Shown one piece after another: positions 46,950 through 54,913 of a stretch of DNA of 64,000 nucleotides. This DNA is from Pseudoxanthomonas wuyuanensis (lineage in GTDB: Bacteria; Pseudomonadota; Gammaproteobacteria; Xanthomonadales; Xanthomonadaceae). Both the position numbers and the translations under genes were made by a program. The stretch is taken from assembly GCF_900215535.1 (NCBI RefSeq), contig NZ_OCND01000001.1, forward strand, positions 868,001-932,000. Reading direction: 5' to 3'. The notes under the pieces are model-generated. The model saw only the letters and a program-made list of their open reading frames with translations. It made no database searches and was not told the DNA's origin. Position 1 is the first letter of the stretch. Every line of letters begins with the position of its first letter.

Positions 46950-47093
46950 TCTGAAAGCCAGGCCGCGAGGGACTTCCTATAAAGGGTACCAACGACAGGT
47001 GGGCAGCTGGTCCTATCTTGAGGGTACTCCTCCCGCGTGACCAGCGTTCTTCCCGTCGGATCGGGGCGGCTGCCCCATTGGTAAAGGAGACTC

Positions 47094-47423
47094 ATGCCTG
47101 TTCCCACGTTGCCGCCTCCGCTCGACGCCTTTGTGGCCGCTGTGAACGGGGGTGATACCGACGCCGCGCTTGCCCTGTTCGCCCCGGAAGGCGAGATCGA
47201 CGATTGGGGCCGCCGTTTCACCACCCCAAAAGCGATGCGCGCTTGGAGCGATAGGGAATTCATCGGTGCGCAGGGCTATATGACCGTCACCCGGGTCGCG
47301 CGGATAGGCAATCAGATCACCGTTGATGCCGCCTGGAAGAGCAACCACTACTCAGGCGCAAGCCGCTTTCTTTTCACGCTCGTCGACGGACGCATCCAGC
47401 AAATGCGAATCGTGGGCGAATGA
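47094..47423 (+). CDS. NTF2/SnoaL-like protein
   Basis: 109 residues with the NTF2-like/SnoaL pattern: N-terminal helix FVAAVNGGDTDAALALFAPEGEIDDWG, then strands ending in FLFTLVDGRIQQMRIVGE. Ribosome site AAAGGAG at 47081-47087. It precedes the SDR gene by 37 bp and is probably co-transcribed. Members act as small isomerases, dehydratases or binding proteins; the substrate is unknown. Confidence 0.75.
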   Translation: MPVPTLPPPLDAFVAAVNGGDTDAALALFAPEGEIDDWGRRFTTPKAMRAWSDREFIGAQGYMTVTRVARIGNQITVDAAWKSNHYSGASRFLFTLVDGRIQQMRIVGE

Positions 47424-47460
47424 CATCCCCCCAACCCACATCCAACGGGAGACAGCACTC

Positions 47461-48234
47461 ATGAGTGACCACAGCATCAAAGGCAAAGTCGTCCTTATCG
47501 CCGGCGGCGCGAAGAACCTCGGCGGGCTGCTGGCCCGCGACTTCGCGCAGAATGGTGCCAAGGCCGTGGCCATCCACTACAACAGCGTGGCGGCGGCGAA
47601 GGATGCCGAAGAGACCGTGAAGGAGATCCAGGCTGCCGGGGCAAAGGCTGTGGCCTTCCAGGCGGACCTGACCACCGCAGGCGCTGTCGAAAAGCTGTTC
47701 GCCGATACCGTGGCAGCGGTCGGCAAGCCGGACATCGCCATCAATACCGTCGGCAAGGTACTGAAGAAGCCGATGGCGGACATCAGCGAAGCCGAGTACG
47801 ACGAGATGTCCGCGGTGAACTCCAAGTCCGCGTTCTTCTTCCTCAAGGAGGCTGGCAAGAATCTCAACGACAACGGCAAGATCTGCACCGTGGTCACTTC
47901 GCTGCTGGGCGCGTTCACGCCCTTCTACTCCTCGTACGCAGGCACGAAGGCACCGGTGGAACACTTCACCCGCGCGGCCTCCAAGGAATTCGGCGACCGC
48001 GGCATCTCCGTCACCGCCATCGGTCCCGGGCCAATGGACACGCCATTCTTCTATCCCGCTGAAGGCGCCGACGCGGTGGCCTATCACAAGACGGCCGCCG
48101 CACTCTCGAACTTCTCGAAAACCGGGCTTACCGATATTGAGGACATCGTGCCCTTCATCCGCTTCCTGGTATCCGATGGTTGGTGGATGACCGGGCAGAC
48201 CATCCTGGTCAATGGCGGCTACACGACCAAATAG
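47461..48234 (+). CDS. SDR-family oxidoreductase
   Basis: 257 residues from the ATG at 47461. Short-chain dehydrogenase/reductase features: nucleotide-binding turn AGGAKNLGG (residues 15-23), NTVGK in place of NNAG, catalytic Tyr-x-x-x-Lys in SSYAGTKAPVEH, and a C-terminal SDGWWMTGQTILVNGGY typical of the classical family. Uses NAD(P)H. Downstream of an NTF2-like gene and divergent from an AraC regulator, so likely an inducible stress or aldehyde/ketone-handling pair. Confidence 0.88.
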   Translation: MSDHSIKGKVVLIAGGAKNLGGLLARDFAQNGAKAVAIHYNSVAAAKDAEETVKEIQAAGAKAVAFQADLTTAGAVEKLFADTVAAVGKPDIAINTVGKVLKKPMADISEAEYDEMSAVNSKSAFFFLKEAGKNLNDNGKICTVVTSLLGAFTPFYSSYAGTKAPVEHFTRAASKEFGDRGISVTAIGPGPMDTPFFYPAEGADAVAYHKTAAALSNFSKTGLTDIEDIVPFIRFLVSDGWWMTGQTILVNGGYTTK

Positions 48235-48331
48235 CCACAGCCCCCGCCAGGTGGCAGCGGTGCTGCTGGTCGCCGTTGGTGAGCAAATTCGGTGATCGCG
48301 CTCATGCATCAGTTCCTTGTGGTACTGCGTG

Positions 48332-48733
48332 CTATGCCCAGTTTTCCAGAATGAGCGGTGCTTCGATTCGCTCGTAGTGGCGGCTGTTGTTGGTGACCAG
48401 CACCGCACCCGCCGACAGCGCGTGTGCGGCGATCATCATGTCCATCTCGCCGATCGGCTGGCCGGTGCTGACCAGTTGGTGGCGAATCTCGGCGTACCAG
48501 TCCGCCGCATCGGTGTCCCAGGGCAGGATACGGACAATCTTGAGGAACTGGCGCACCGCCAGGTGCAGTCGATGGTCGGCGGGCAAGCGCTTCAGGCCGT
48601 ACTGCAATTCCGCTCGGGTCATCACCGAAACGCAGACCGCCGAGGGCGCGAGCGCGGCCAGCTTGGCTTCGATCGCCAAAGACTTGCCCTTGATCAGGTA
48701 GCTGGCCGTGTCGGTATCCAGCATGTGCAACAT
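48332..48733 (-). CDS. vapC: PIN-domain toxin VapC
   Basis: 133 residues. PIN ribonuclease domain with the conserved acids: Asp6 (HMLDTDTAS), Glu in RAELQYG, Asp in GEMDMMIAAHA, and the NNSRHYERI motif. Its start is 2 bases after the VapB stop, translationally coupled. VapC enzymes cut tRNA or rRNA when free of antitoxin. All catalytic residues look intact, so the module is probably active. Confidence 0.92.
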   Translation of the reverse strand: MLHMLDTDTASYLIKGKSLAIEAKLAALAPSAVCVSVMTRAELQYGLKRLPADHRLHLAVRQFLKIVRILPWDTDAADWYAEIRHQLVSTGQPIGEMDMMIAAHALSAGAVLVTNNSRHYERIEAPLILENWA

Positions 48734-48735
48734 CG

Positions 48736-49026
48736 TCAGCGCCCTGCCGGCGATTGCGGGGTCTCATCATCGAACAGGCCGCGCTCAGGCGGCACCACGT
48801 TCAACGGGCGCTCGGCCATGAAATCGTCGGGCACGTCCACGGCGCGTAGCAACTCGAAGAACTCGCCCCAGGCCTTGGCGCCGGGCCGGGTCGAGAGGAC
48901 GACATCGCCGGTCGCCTCGTCGCGGGTGATGAACACCTCCTCCCCCTCGAAGCGGAACTCCATCGGCAGGCGGACCGCCTGGCTGGCGCCGTTCTTGAAC
49001 AACTTGGCAGTACGGGTCTCGATCAT
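48736..49026 (-). CDS. vapB: AbrB-type antitoxin VapB
   Basis: 96 residues. The N-terminal 45 residues form a swapped-hairpin (AbrB/SpoVT) DNA-binding domain (TAKLFKNGASQAVRLPMEFRFEGEEVFI); the C-terminal half would wrap VapC. GGGAG lies 8 bases upstream of the ATG. A dyad at 49054-49073 in the promoter probably serves autorepression by the VapBC complex. Confidence 0.92.
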   Translation of the reverse strand: MIETRTAKLFKNGASQAVRLPMEFRFEGEEVFITRDEATGDVVLSTRPGAKAWGEFFELLRAVDVPDDFMAERPLNVVPPERGLFDDETPQSPAGR

Positions 49027-49052
49027 GTCGTGTCTCCCAGCGGGGCCGGAAA

Positions 49053-49073
49053 AGTATATGCATGAATATATAC
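49053..49073 (-). promoter_or_regulatory. vapBC promoter with operator dyad
   Basis: Inverted repeat GTATAT (49054-49059) and ATATAC (49068-49073) with an 8-base spacer. On the minus strand the same stretch contains TATACT, a good -10 element about 30 bp upstream of the VapB start. This is the usual place for an AbrB-type antitoxin to bind. Confidence 0.5.
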
Positions 49074-49274
49074 CTCAGGCGCAGGGCTGTCCAGCTCCCC
49101 GGTTTTGGGGCGCATAGAACGGGAGTGCGGTTTAGCGGCAGTCACTTACCTTTGTCTGATAAATCAATCAGTTACCTGAAATAAGGCATCCAGTCAGTGA
49201 AGTTCCCCGGCTCCCAGTCTGGCCTCCACATAGGCGCCAATGTGGGTTTGTGGGAACCTGCTGGAATCGCGTCC

Positions 49275-49529
49275 ATGAGCCGACTGACCATCGATATCAC
49301 CGACCAGCAGCACCAAAGCCTCAAGGCGCTGGCCGCCATGCAGGGCAAGACGATCAAGCAATACGCACTCGAACGGCTATTCCCCGGCGACGCGAATGCC
49401 GATCAGGCATGGCACGAGCTGAAGACCCTGTTGGGTGAACGCATCAACGAAGGGCTGGCGGGAAAGGTGTCAGCCAAGAGTATTGGCGAAATTCTTGATG
49501 AGGAGCTGGCCGAAGGCCGCCGCGCTTGA
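49275..49529 (+). CDS. Orphan antitoxin of a ParE-type system
   Basis: 84 residues from ATG 49275; the frame extends upstream without signal. SRLTIDITDQQHQSLKALAAMQGKTIKQYALERL is a ribbon-helix-helix-like N-terminus, and the C-terminus (ISAKSIGEILDEELAEG-like, residues 65-82) matches antitoxins paired with ParE/RelE toxins. Its stop lies 1 base inside the fossil toxin tail that follows. The gene looks intact, but the partner is gone. Confidence 0.75.
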   Translation: MSRLTIDITDQQHQSLKALAAMQGKTIKQYALERLFPGDANADQAWHELKTLLGERINEGLAGKVSAKSIGEILDEELAEGRRA

Positions 49530-49591
49530 TCGCCATCTTCCATGAGCGCATGGACTTGATGATGCGACTGGCCACCAGGCTCGATACGTAG
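49526..49591 (+). pseudogene. C-terminal remnant of a ParE-type toxin
   Basis: The 21 codons before the stop at 49589-49591 read LIAIFHERMDLMMRLATRL, which strongly resembles the C-terminal tail of ParE toxins (VIAILHERMDLM-type). The rest of the toxin (about 75 codons) is missing: the antitoxin stop abuts this tail directly. An internal deletion of the toxin gene explains it. Confidence 0.7.
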
Positions 49592-49658
49592 GGGCGCATG
49601 AGGTGGGTGCGCTGTCTTTGTCTTCCAAGCGCCTGAGCGGCAGGCAGGCACTGTTCTC

Positions 49659-51005
49659 CTATCTGCGCCACACCGGAAACGGATCCGGAAACTCCGTCCA
49701 TGCATGCGGCCCAAGCGCCATCTCATCGTCCTGCAACAGGCATCCATCGAGCGCCTGCGTGGCTGCGTCCGCATCCAGGTCCACGCCGATGATGGCCAGC
49801 TCCTGCCTGCGGTCGCCCCACAGCGGGTGCCAGAGACGCTTCATGGCCTCGTATTCGCGCTCATCGGCGACTTCCTGTTTGCGTGGCAGCGGGGCCGTCC
49901 AGCGGGACAGCAGCCGGCGCTGCCAGCCCAGGTCGGTATACGGCAGCGGCGCCGTTGGTCCCGGATCAGGGAGCGTGCCTACCTGTTGCGCATCCACGCG
50001 CTCGCGCGCGGCGAACCAGAATCCTGCCGCCTGCGAATGGGTAGAACCGCCTACCGTGGACAGTTCCCCCACCCAATCCATGCGGCTGGCCAGCCAGAAG
50101 AATCCCTTGCTGCGGATGACGCCGTCCATGCCGTCCGCCAGCAAACGCGCGAAACGCAGCGGGTGAAATGGGCGGCGTGCGCGATAGACGAAGCTGGAGA
50201 TGCCGTATTCCTCGGTCTCGGGCGTGTGTTCGCCCCGCAGTTCCTTCATCCAGCCCGGCGCCAGTTGCGCTTTGACGTAATCGAAACGTCCGGTATCCAG
50301 TAGCTGTTCCAGCGGCACGTCGCCGTTGCCCGACTCGATGATGAGCGCATCGCGGTTCATTGCGCGCAGCACGCTGCGGGTGCGGTCTATCGACGCCGGC
50401 TCGATTACATCGCACTTGCTGATCACAATGACATCGGCGAACTCGATCTGTTCTCCCAGCAGGTTGACGATTCCGCGGTCGTCTTCCGGCCCGGCCTGCA
50501 TGCCGCGATCGGACAGGCGCTGCGGCGAGCAGAAGTCGCTGAGGAAGTTCGCGCCGTCGACCACCGTCACCATGGTGTCCAGCTTGGCCACATCCGACAG
50601 GCTGAAGCCCTGCTCGTCGCGCACTGCGAAGGTTGCCGCCACCGGCATCGGCTCGCCGATGCCGGTCGATTCGATCAGCAGGTAGTCGTAGCGCCCCTCC
50701 GCGGCCAAGCGTCTGACCTCCTGCAGCAGGTCCTCGCGCAGCGTGCAGCAGATGCAGCCATTGCTGAATTCGACCAGGGCCTCCTGGGTACGGCTGAGAC
50801 CCGCCCCACCCTCGCGGATCAGTTGCGCGTCGATATTGATTTCGCTCATGTCGTTGACGATCACCGCGACCCGGCGACCGTCGCGATTGCGCAATACCTG
50901 GTTCATCAGCGTTGTCTTGCCGGCACCCAGGAAGCCGGAAAGGACGGTAACGGGCAATGGGCGGGAGGCGGAGCGGGAAGCGGGATCGGTGGCAGGCATT
51001 GGCAT
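49659..51005 (-). CDS. COG0523 (CobW/ZigA-like) metallochaperone GTPase
   Basis: 448 residues. G3E GTPase motifs: Walker A GFLGAGKTT, VNDMSEINID, the metal-binding CxCC motif in NGCICCTLREDL, ESTGIGEPMPVA, and the guanine-specificity ISKCD. The C-terminal CobW_C domain (SKGFFWLASRMDWVGELSTVGGS) is present. Size and sequence match zinc-related members such as ZigA/ZagA. A Zur-like box lies about 70 bp upstream, which supports expression on zinc shortage. Probably cytoplasmic delivery of zinc. Confidence 0.88.
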   Translation of the reverse strand: MPMPATDPASRSASRPLPVTVLSGFLGAGKTTLMNQVLRNRDGRRVAVIVNDMSEINIDAQLIREGGAGLSRTQEALVEFSNGCICCTLREDLLQEVRRLAAEGRYDYLLIESTGIGEPMPVAATFAVRDEQGFSLSDVAKLDTMVTVVDGANFLSDFCSPQRLSDRGMQAGPEDDRGIVNLLGEQIEFADVIVISKCDVIEPASIDRTRSVLRAMNRDALIIESGNGDVPLEQLLDTGRFDYVKAQLAPGWMKELRGEHTPETEEYGISSFVYRARRPFHPLRFARLLADGMDGVIRSKGFFWLASRMDWVGELSTVGGSTHSQAAGFWFAARERVDAQQVGTLPDPGPTAPLPYTDLGWQRRLLSRWTAPLPRKQEVADEREYEAMKRLWHPLWGDRRQELAIIGVDLDADAATQALDGCLLQDDEMALGPHAWTEFPDPFPVWRR

Positions 51006-51073
51006 TGGGGCGCCTTGCGGGATGGGGGTGAAGCCGGACCGGAGCGGTCAGGAACCGCTGGTCTTGCACTTGA

Positions 51074-51092
51074 ATTGTGATGATATAACATC
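51074..51092. promoter_or_regulatory. Zur-like operator
   Basis: Read on the minus strand, GATGTTATATCATCACAAT has the TGTTATA half of the gammaproteobacterial Zur box and an imperfect second half (CATCACA against TATAACA, 5 of 7). It lies between the COG0523 gene and the divergent ABC transporter genes and could serve both. Confidence 0.5.
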
Positions 51093-51197
51093 CCTCTTCC
51101 GTCGAATGGCGTCAACCCGCTACCGCTGCCCGCCAAGCTGCTGACCCTCGCTGATGGCCGGCGCGCCAACCCGGTTTGAAAATTCCCAGGATTGAAC

Positions 51198-51965
51198 ATG
51201 ACCATGGAAACACCGATGCACACATCCAGCGCCGACGCATCGCCGCCGGCACTGCAGGCCGAAGCGCTGGAATACCGTTATGGCGACAACGCCGTGCTGC
51301 GCGGACTCGATCTGCAAGTCAGGCGGGGCGAAATCTACGCGCTGCTGGGCGGCAATGGCGCGGGCAAATCGACCACGTTGAACCTGTTCCTGGGGTTCAT
51401 CGCCGCCTCGGCCGGCAAGGCGAACGTCTGCGGCCATAACGCCTACACCGAGGCTTCGCAGGCCCGCCGGCTGCTGGCCTATGTGCCCGAAAGCGTCGCG
51501 CTTTACGATCACCTGTCGGCGCGCGAGAACATCGGCTACTTCCTTTCGCTGGCCCGGGTGCCGCGCGACCAGGCGAGCGTCGTCGAACCCGCGCTGCGCA
51601 AGGTGGCGTTGCCGCAGGAGGCCTGGGACCGCCGCGTTGCCGGTTTTTCGAAGGGAATGCGGCAGAAGGTCGCCATTGCCCTGGCCCTGGCCCGCCGGGC
51701 GCCGGTCCTGTTGCTGGACGAGCCCACCTCAGGGCTGGACCCGGGCGCCACCACCGAGTTCAACCGCTTGCTGGAAACGCTGAAGTCCCAGGGCGTTGCG
51801 ATTCTGATGGTCACCCACGACCTGCTGGGTGCGGCGGACGTGGCCGATCGCATCGGCTTTCTGGACCGGGGCCGGCTGGACGCGGAGCTGGAAGCCGATG
51901 GGCCGGAGCGCTTCGACGTGCAGTCGTTGCACCGGCGCTATGCGCTGGGAGCGATGCCGGCATGA
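51198..51965 (+). CDS. ABC transporter ATP-binding protein
   Basis: 255 residues from the ATG at 51198 (AGGA 7 bases upstream). Walker A GGNGAGKST, Q-loop replaced in VPESVALYDHLSARENI, signature FSKGMRQK in place of LSGGQ, Walker B VLLLDEPTSGLDP, and switch His in VTHDLLGA. The typical export-type ATPase with two ABC-2 permeases encoded directly after it by overlapping starts (ATGA). Confidence 0.9.
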   Translation: MTMETPMHTSSADASPPALQAEALEYRYGDNAVLRGLDLQVRRGEIYALLGGNGAGKSTTLNLFLGFIAASAGKANVCGHNAYTEASQARRLLAYVPESVALYDHLSARENIGYFLSLARVPRDQASVVEPALRKVALPQEAWDRRVAGFSKGMRQKVAIALALARRAPVLLLDEPTSGLDPGATTEFNRLLETLKSQGVAILMVTHDLLGAADVADRIGFLDRGRLDAELEADGPERFDVQSLHRRYALGAMPA

Positions 51966-53389
51966 GCAGCCTTGCCATCGTGTTGCGGGTGGCGTGCGAA
52001 GAATGGCGACTGCTGCTGCGCAATCGTACGGCGCTGGGCGCCAGCGTGCTGGCGACGGCGCTGGTGCTGACCGCCGCCCTGGTCAGCCACGAACAGCGGC
52101 GCTCGCTTGCGCAGAGCCGCGCGCATTACCAGGCGATGGTCGACGAGCAATTCGGCGCGCAGCCGGACCGCCATCCGCACCGCATGGTGCATTACGGCCA
52201 GTTCGTCTTCCGGCCGCTGACTCCGCTGGCCTTCTTCGATTTCGGCGTGGACGCCTTCACCGGCAATACGCTGTTCCTGGAAGGCCACCGGCAGAACAGC
52301 GCCAACTTTGCCGATGTCCGCCAGTCCTCGCTGCTGCTGCGGTTCGGGCAGCTGTCGCCGGCGTTCGTGCTGCAGACGCTGGTGCCGTTGCTGATCATCT
52401 TCCTGGCGTTCGCTTCGGTGTCGCGCGAACGCGAAAGCGGCAACCTGCGCCTGCTGCTGTCGCAAGGCATCAGCGGTTTCCAGTTGCTGCTCGGCAAGGG
52501 CATCGGACATGCCGGCATCGCATTGGCGGTGATGTCGCCGGCGGCGCTGGCACTTGTGGCCAGCGCCGCGACGGGAGCCGCGCGCCCCGCTGCGGTCGCC
52601 GCCATCATCTTCGCCTATGCCTGCTATCTGATTGGCTGGGTGGCCCTCGGCATTCTGGTATCGGCCTGGGCCCGGCGCGGCCGCGACGCCCTGCTGTTGC
52701 TGGTGGGGATATGGATTGCCGGGGTGATGCTGGTTCCGCGCACGGTGCCCGGGCTGGCGCAGCAGCTGCATCCCTTGCCCACCCGGCTGGAAACCGATAT
52801 CGCCATCCATCACGACATGGCCGCCATCGGCGACAGCCACAATCCCGACGACCCCTACTTCAGCAGCTTCCGGCAGCAGGTGCTGCAACGCTACAACGTG
52901 ACCCGTATCGAAGACCTGCCGGTCAACTATTCCGGGCTGGTCTCGATGGAAGGCGAGCGGCTGACCAGCGAACTGTTCGATCGCTACGCCGGACAGGCCT
53001 TTGCAGTGGAAGCCGCGCAGAACCGTTGGGTAGGCCGGGCGGCATGGCTGAGCCCTGTGATTGCGCTGCGCCAATTGTCGATGCGCCTGGCCGGCACCGA
53101 TGGGCGCAGCCACCAGGATTTCCTGGAACAGGCCGAGCGCTACCGTTACCGGCTGATCCTGGACCTCAACCGCATGCACGCCGAACAGGTGCAGTACGAA
53201 GGCGACAAGGACCACCGTCTTTCGCACCAGAACTGGACCGGACTGCCACGTTTCGATTACCGGCCCATCGATCCGTTCCGCGAACCGGCGCACCTGCTCC
53301 ATCCGCTTGCGGTGTTTGCGGGGTGGTTGCTGCTGATATCCGGCTTGCTGATCCGGCGCGGCCGCCAACTGGGAAGGAGCGTGCGATGA
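51962..53389 (+). CDS. ABC-2 type (DUF3526-like) permease 1
   Basis: 475 residues. One N-terminal transmembrane segment (TALGASVLATALVLTAAL), a large extracytoplasmic loop of about 120 residues, then a cluster of membrane segments (FVLQTLVPLLIIFLAFA; HAGIALAVMSPAALALV; AAVAAIIFAYACYLIGWVALGILV; ALLLLVGIWIAGVML), a second large loop and a last segment near 440-460. SRERESGNLRLLLSQG is the conserved ABC-2 element. The start overlaps the ATPase gene; the next permease starts inside its end. Confidence 0.85.
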   Translation: MSSLAIVLRVACEEWRLLLRNRTALGASVLATALVLTAALVSHEQRRSLAQSRAHYQAMVDEQFGAQPDRHPHRMVHYGQFVFRPLTPLAFFDFGVDAFTGNTLFLEGHRQNSANFADVRQSSLLLRFGQLSPAFVLQTLVPLLIIFLAFASVSRERESGNLRLLLSQGISGFQLLLGKGIGHAGIALAVMSPAALALVASAATGAARPAAVAAIIFAYACYLIGWVALGILVSAWARRGRDALLLLVGIWIAGVMLVPRTVPGLAQQLHPLPTRLETDIAIHHDMAAIGDSHNPDDPYFSSFRQQVLQRYNVTRIEDLPVNYSGLVSMEGERLTSELFDRYAGQAFAVEAAQNRWVGRAAWLSPVIALRQLSMRLAGTDGRSHQDFLEQAERYRYRLILDLNRMHAEQVQYEGDKDHRLSHQNWTGLPRFDYRPIDPFREPAHLLHPLAVFAGWLLLISGLLIRRGRQLGRSVR

Positions 53390-54753
53390 ATCTCTGGCGC
53401 ACCGAACTGGCCCTGATCCTGCGCTCGCGCATGGCGGTGGCTGCCCTGTCGTTGCTGTTGGCCGTCAGCGCGGCCGCCATCGTTGCCGGCCTGCACGCGG
53501 TATCGCTGCAACAGAGCACCATCGCGCGGGCGCTGCAGGCGCAGGCCGGAGAAATGGCCACGCAGGCCGCACGGCATTCCTACGCCGGCAACGACGCTGG
53601 CGATACCGGCTACTACACCTTCCACGCCACCTGGGATCCCCCTTCCCCGCTGGCGTTCGCGGCGCTGGGCCAACGCGACGTCCATCCCTACCTGCTGCGG
53701 ATCCGGTTGCTGGGCCTGCAGGCGCAGTTGTACGAGTCGGAAAACTTCAATCCGGAACTGGCGCTGCCCGGCGGGTTCGACTTCGCCTTTGTGCTGATTT
53801 ATCTGATGCCGCTGGTGGCGATAGCGCTGATGCACGATCTGATCGCCGGCGAGCGCGAAAGCGGCCGCTTGCGGTTGCTGGCGGCCACCGTTCCGGGCGA
53901 TGCGCGCGGTCTCTGGTGCCGGCGCATCCTGTTGCGCATCGGACTGGTGCTGGCCGCGCTGCTGCTGCCTCTGCTGGCCGGGTTGGCCTATGCGGGAGCC
54001 CTGGGCTGGCAGGCGCTGGCGGTGACCATCGTCAGCGTGCTCTATACGACGCTGTGGTTTGCGGTATCGGCCTGGGCGGCGGCGCGCCAGCGCAGTTCGG
54101 CGACCAGCGCGATGCTGATGATCGGCATCTGGCTGACCGTCACCCTGCTGCTGCCTACCCTGGCCAACGCGCTGATCCAGCGTGCGGTGCCCGCCGGCCG
54201 CGGCGTCGATCTGATGCTGGAGCAGCGGCAACAGGTGCACGCAGGCTGGGACCAGCCCAAGGAAGAAACCTTCGAACGGTTTTTCCGAAGCCATCCGGAA
54301 TGGCGCGGCACGCCGCCGGTGACCGGGCGCTTCCATTGGAAATGGTATTTCGCCATGCACCAGGCCGGCGACGACAGCGTTGCCGGGCAGGCGGCGGACT
54401 ACCGCAACAGCCTGTTGACGCGGCAGCGATGGACCGATCGGGTCGGCTGGGTGCTGCCCGGTGTTGCGACCCAGGGGCTGCTGCACCGGCTGGCCGATAC
54501 CGATCTGCACGCGCAACTGGCCTATCAGGACAGGATTGCATCGTTCCATGAATCGCTGAGGCTCTACTTCTATCCTTACCTGTTCCAGGAACGTCCCTTC
54601 CGGCGCTCCGACTTCGACGCCATGCCAAGCTACGCGGTGCGTCCTTCGGCAGGCTCGCTGCCGTGGCTGTCGCTGTTTGCATTGTCGATGTTGACGATTC
54701 TGATGGGCGTGTTGGCCGCACACGGTTTGCTCCGGGCAACAGCGCTCCGGTAA
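53386..54753 (+). CDS. ABC-2 type (DUF3526-like) permease 2
   Basis: 455 residues from ATG 53386, with AAGGAG 7 bases upstream. Same topology as the previous permease: N-terminal segment (MAVAALSLLLAVSAAAIVAGL), a loop of about 110 residues, membrane segments around 135-270, a second large loop and a C-terminal segment. AGERESGRLRLLAAT is the matching ABC-2 element. The two permeases are diverged relatives and would form the heterodimeric membrane part of one transporter. Cargo unknown. Confidence 0.85.
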   Translation: MNLWRTELALILRSRMAVAALSLLLAVSAAAIVAGLHAVSLQQSTIARALQAQAGEMATQAARHSYAGNDAGDTGYYTFHATWDPPSPLAFAALGQRDVHPYLLRIRLLGLQAQLYESENFNPELALPGGFDFAFVLIYLMPLVAIALMHDLIAGERESGRLRLLAATVPGDARGLWCRRILLRIGLVLAALLLPLLAGLAYAGALGWQALAVTIVSVLYTTLWFAVSAWAAARQRSSATSAMLMIGIWLTVTLLLPTLANALIQRAVPAGRGVDLMLEQRQQVHAGWDQPKEETFERFFRSHPEWRGTPPVTGRFHWKWYFAMHQAGDDSVAGQAADYRNSLLTRQRWTDRVGWVLPGVATQGLLHRLADTDLHAQLAYQDRIASFHESLRLYFYPYLFQERPFRRSDFDAMPSYAVRPSAGSLPWLSLFALSMLTILMGVLAAHGLLRATALR

Positions 54754-54780
54754 CGCCGGCCGCCGAACATCCGATACCTT

Positions 54781-54802
54781 GCGGCGGCTCTCCGGCCGCC
54801 GC
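54781..54802 (+). terminator. GC-rich hairpin after the ABC genes
   Basis: Perfect 7-bp stem GCGGCGG (54781-54787) and CCGCCGC (54796-54802) with an 8-base loop, starting 27 bp after the permease 2 stop. There is no T tract, so termination is possible but not certain. Confidence 0.4.
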
Positions 54803-54880
54803 GCTTGCGTGGAAGCAGCTGGCCGGCCGCTCCCACAAGCTGAGGCGTATCCAATCGCCGGGAGCCAATGCTAGACTGAT

Positions 54881-54899
54881 GCGCTTGATAATCATTCGC
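54881..54899. promoter_or_regulatory. Fur box of the TonB receptor gene
   Basis: GCGCTTGATAATCATTCGC matches the 19-bp Fur consensus at 13 positions, including the unbroken core TGATAATCATT. It lies 14 bp before the receptor start, so iron-bound Fur would block transcription or its start region. Confidence 0.65.
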
Positions 54900-54913
54900 A
54901 TTTCGGAATCCGC

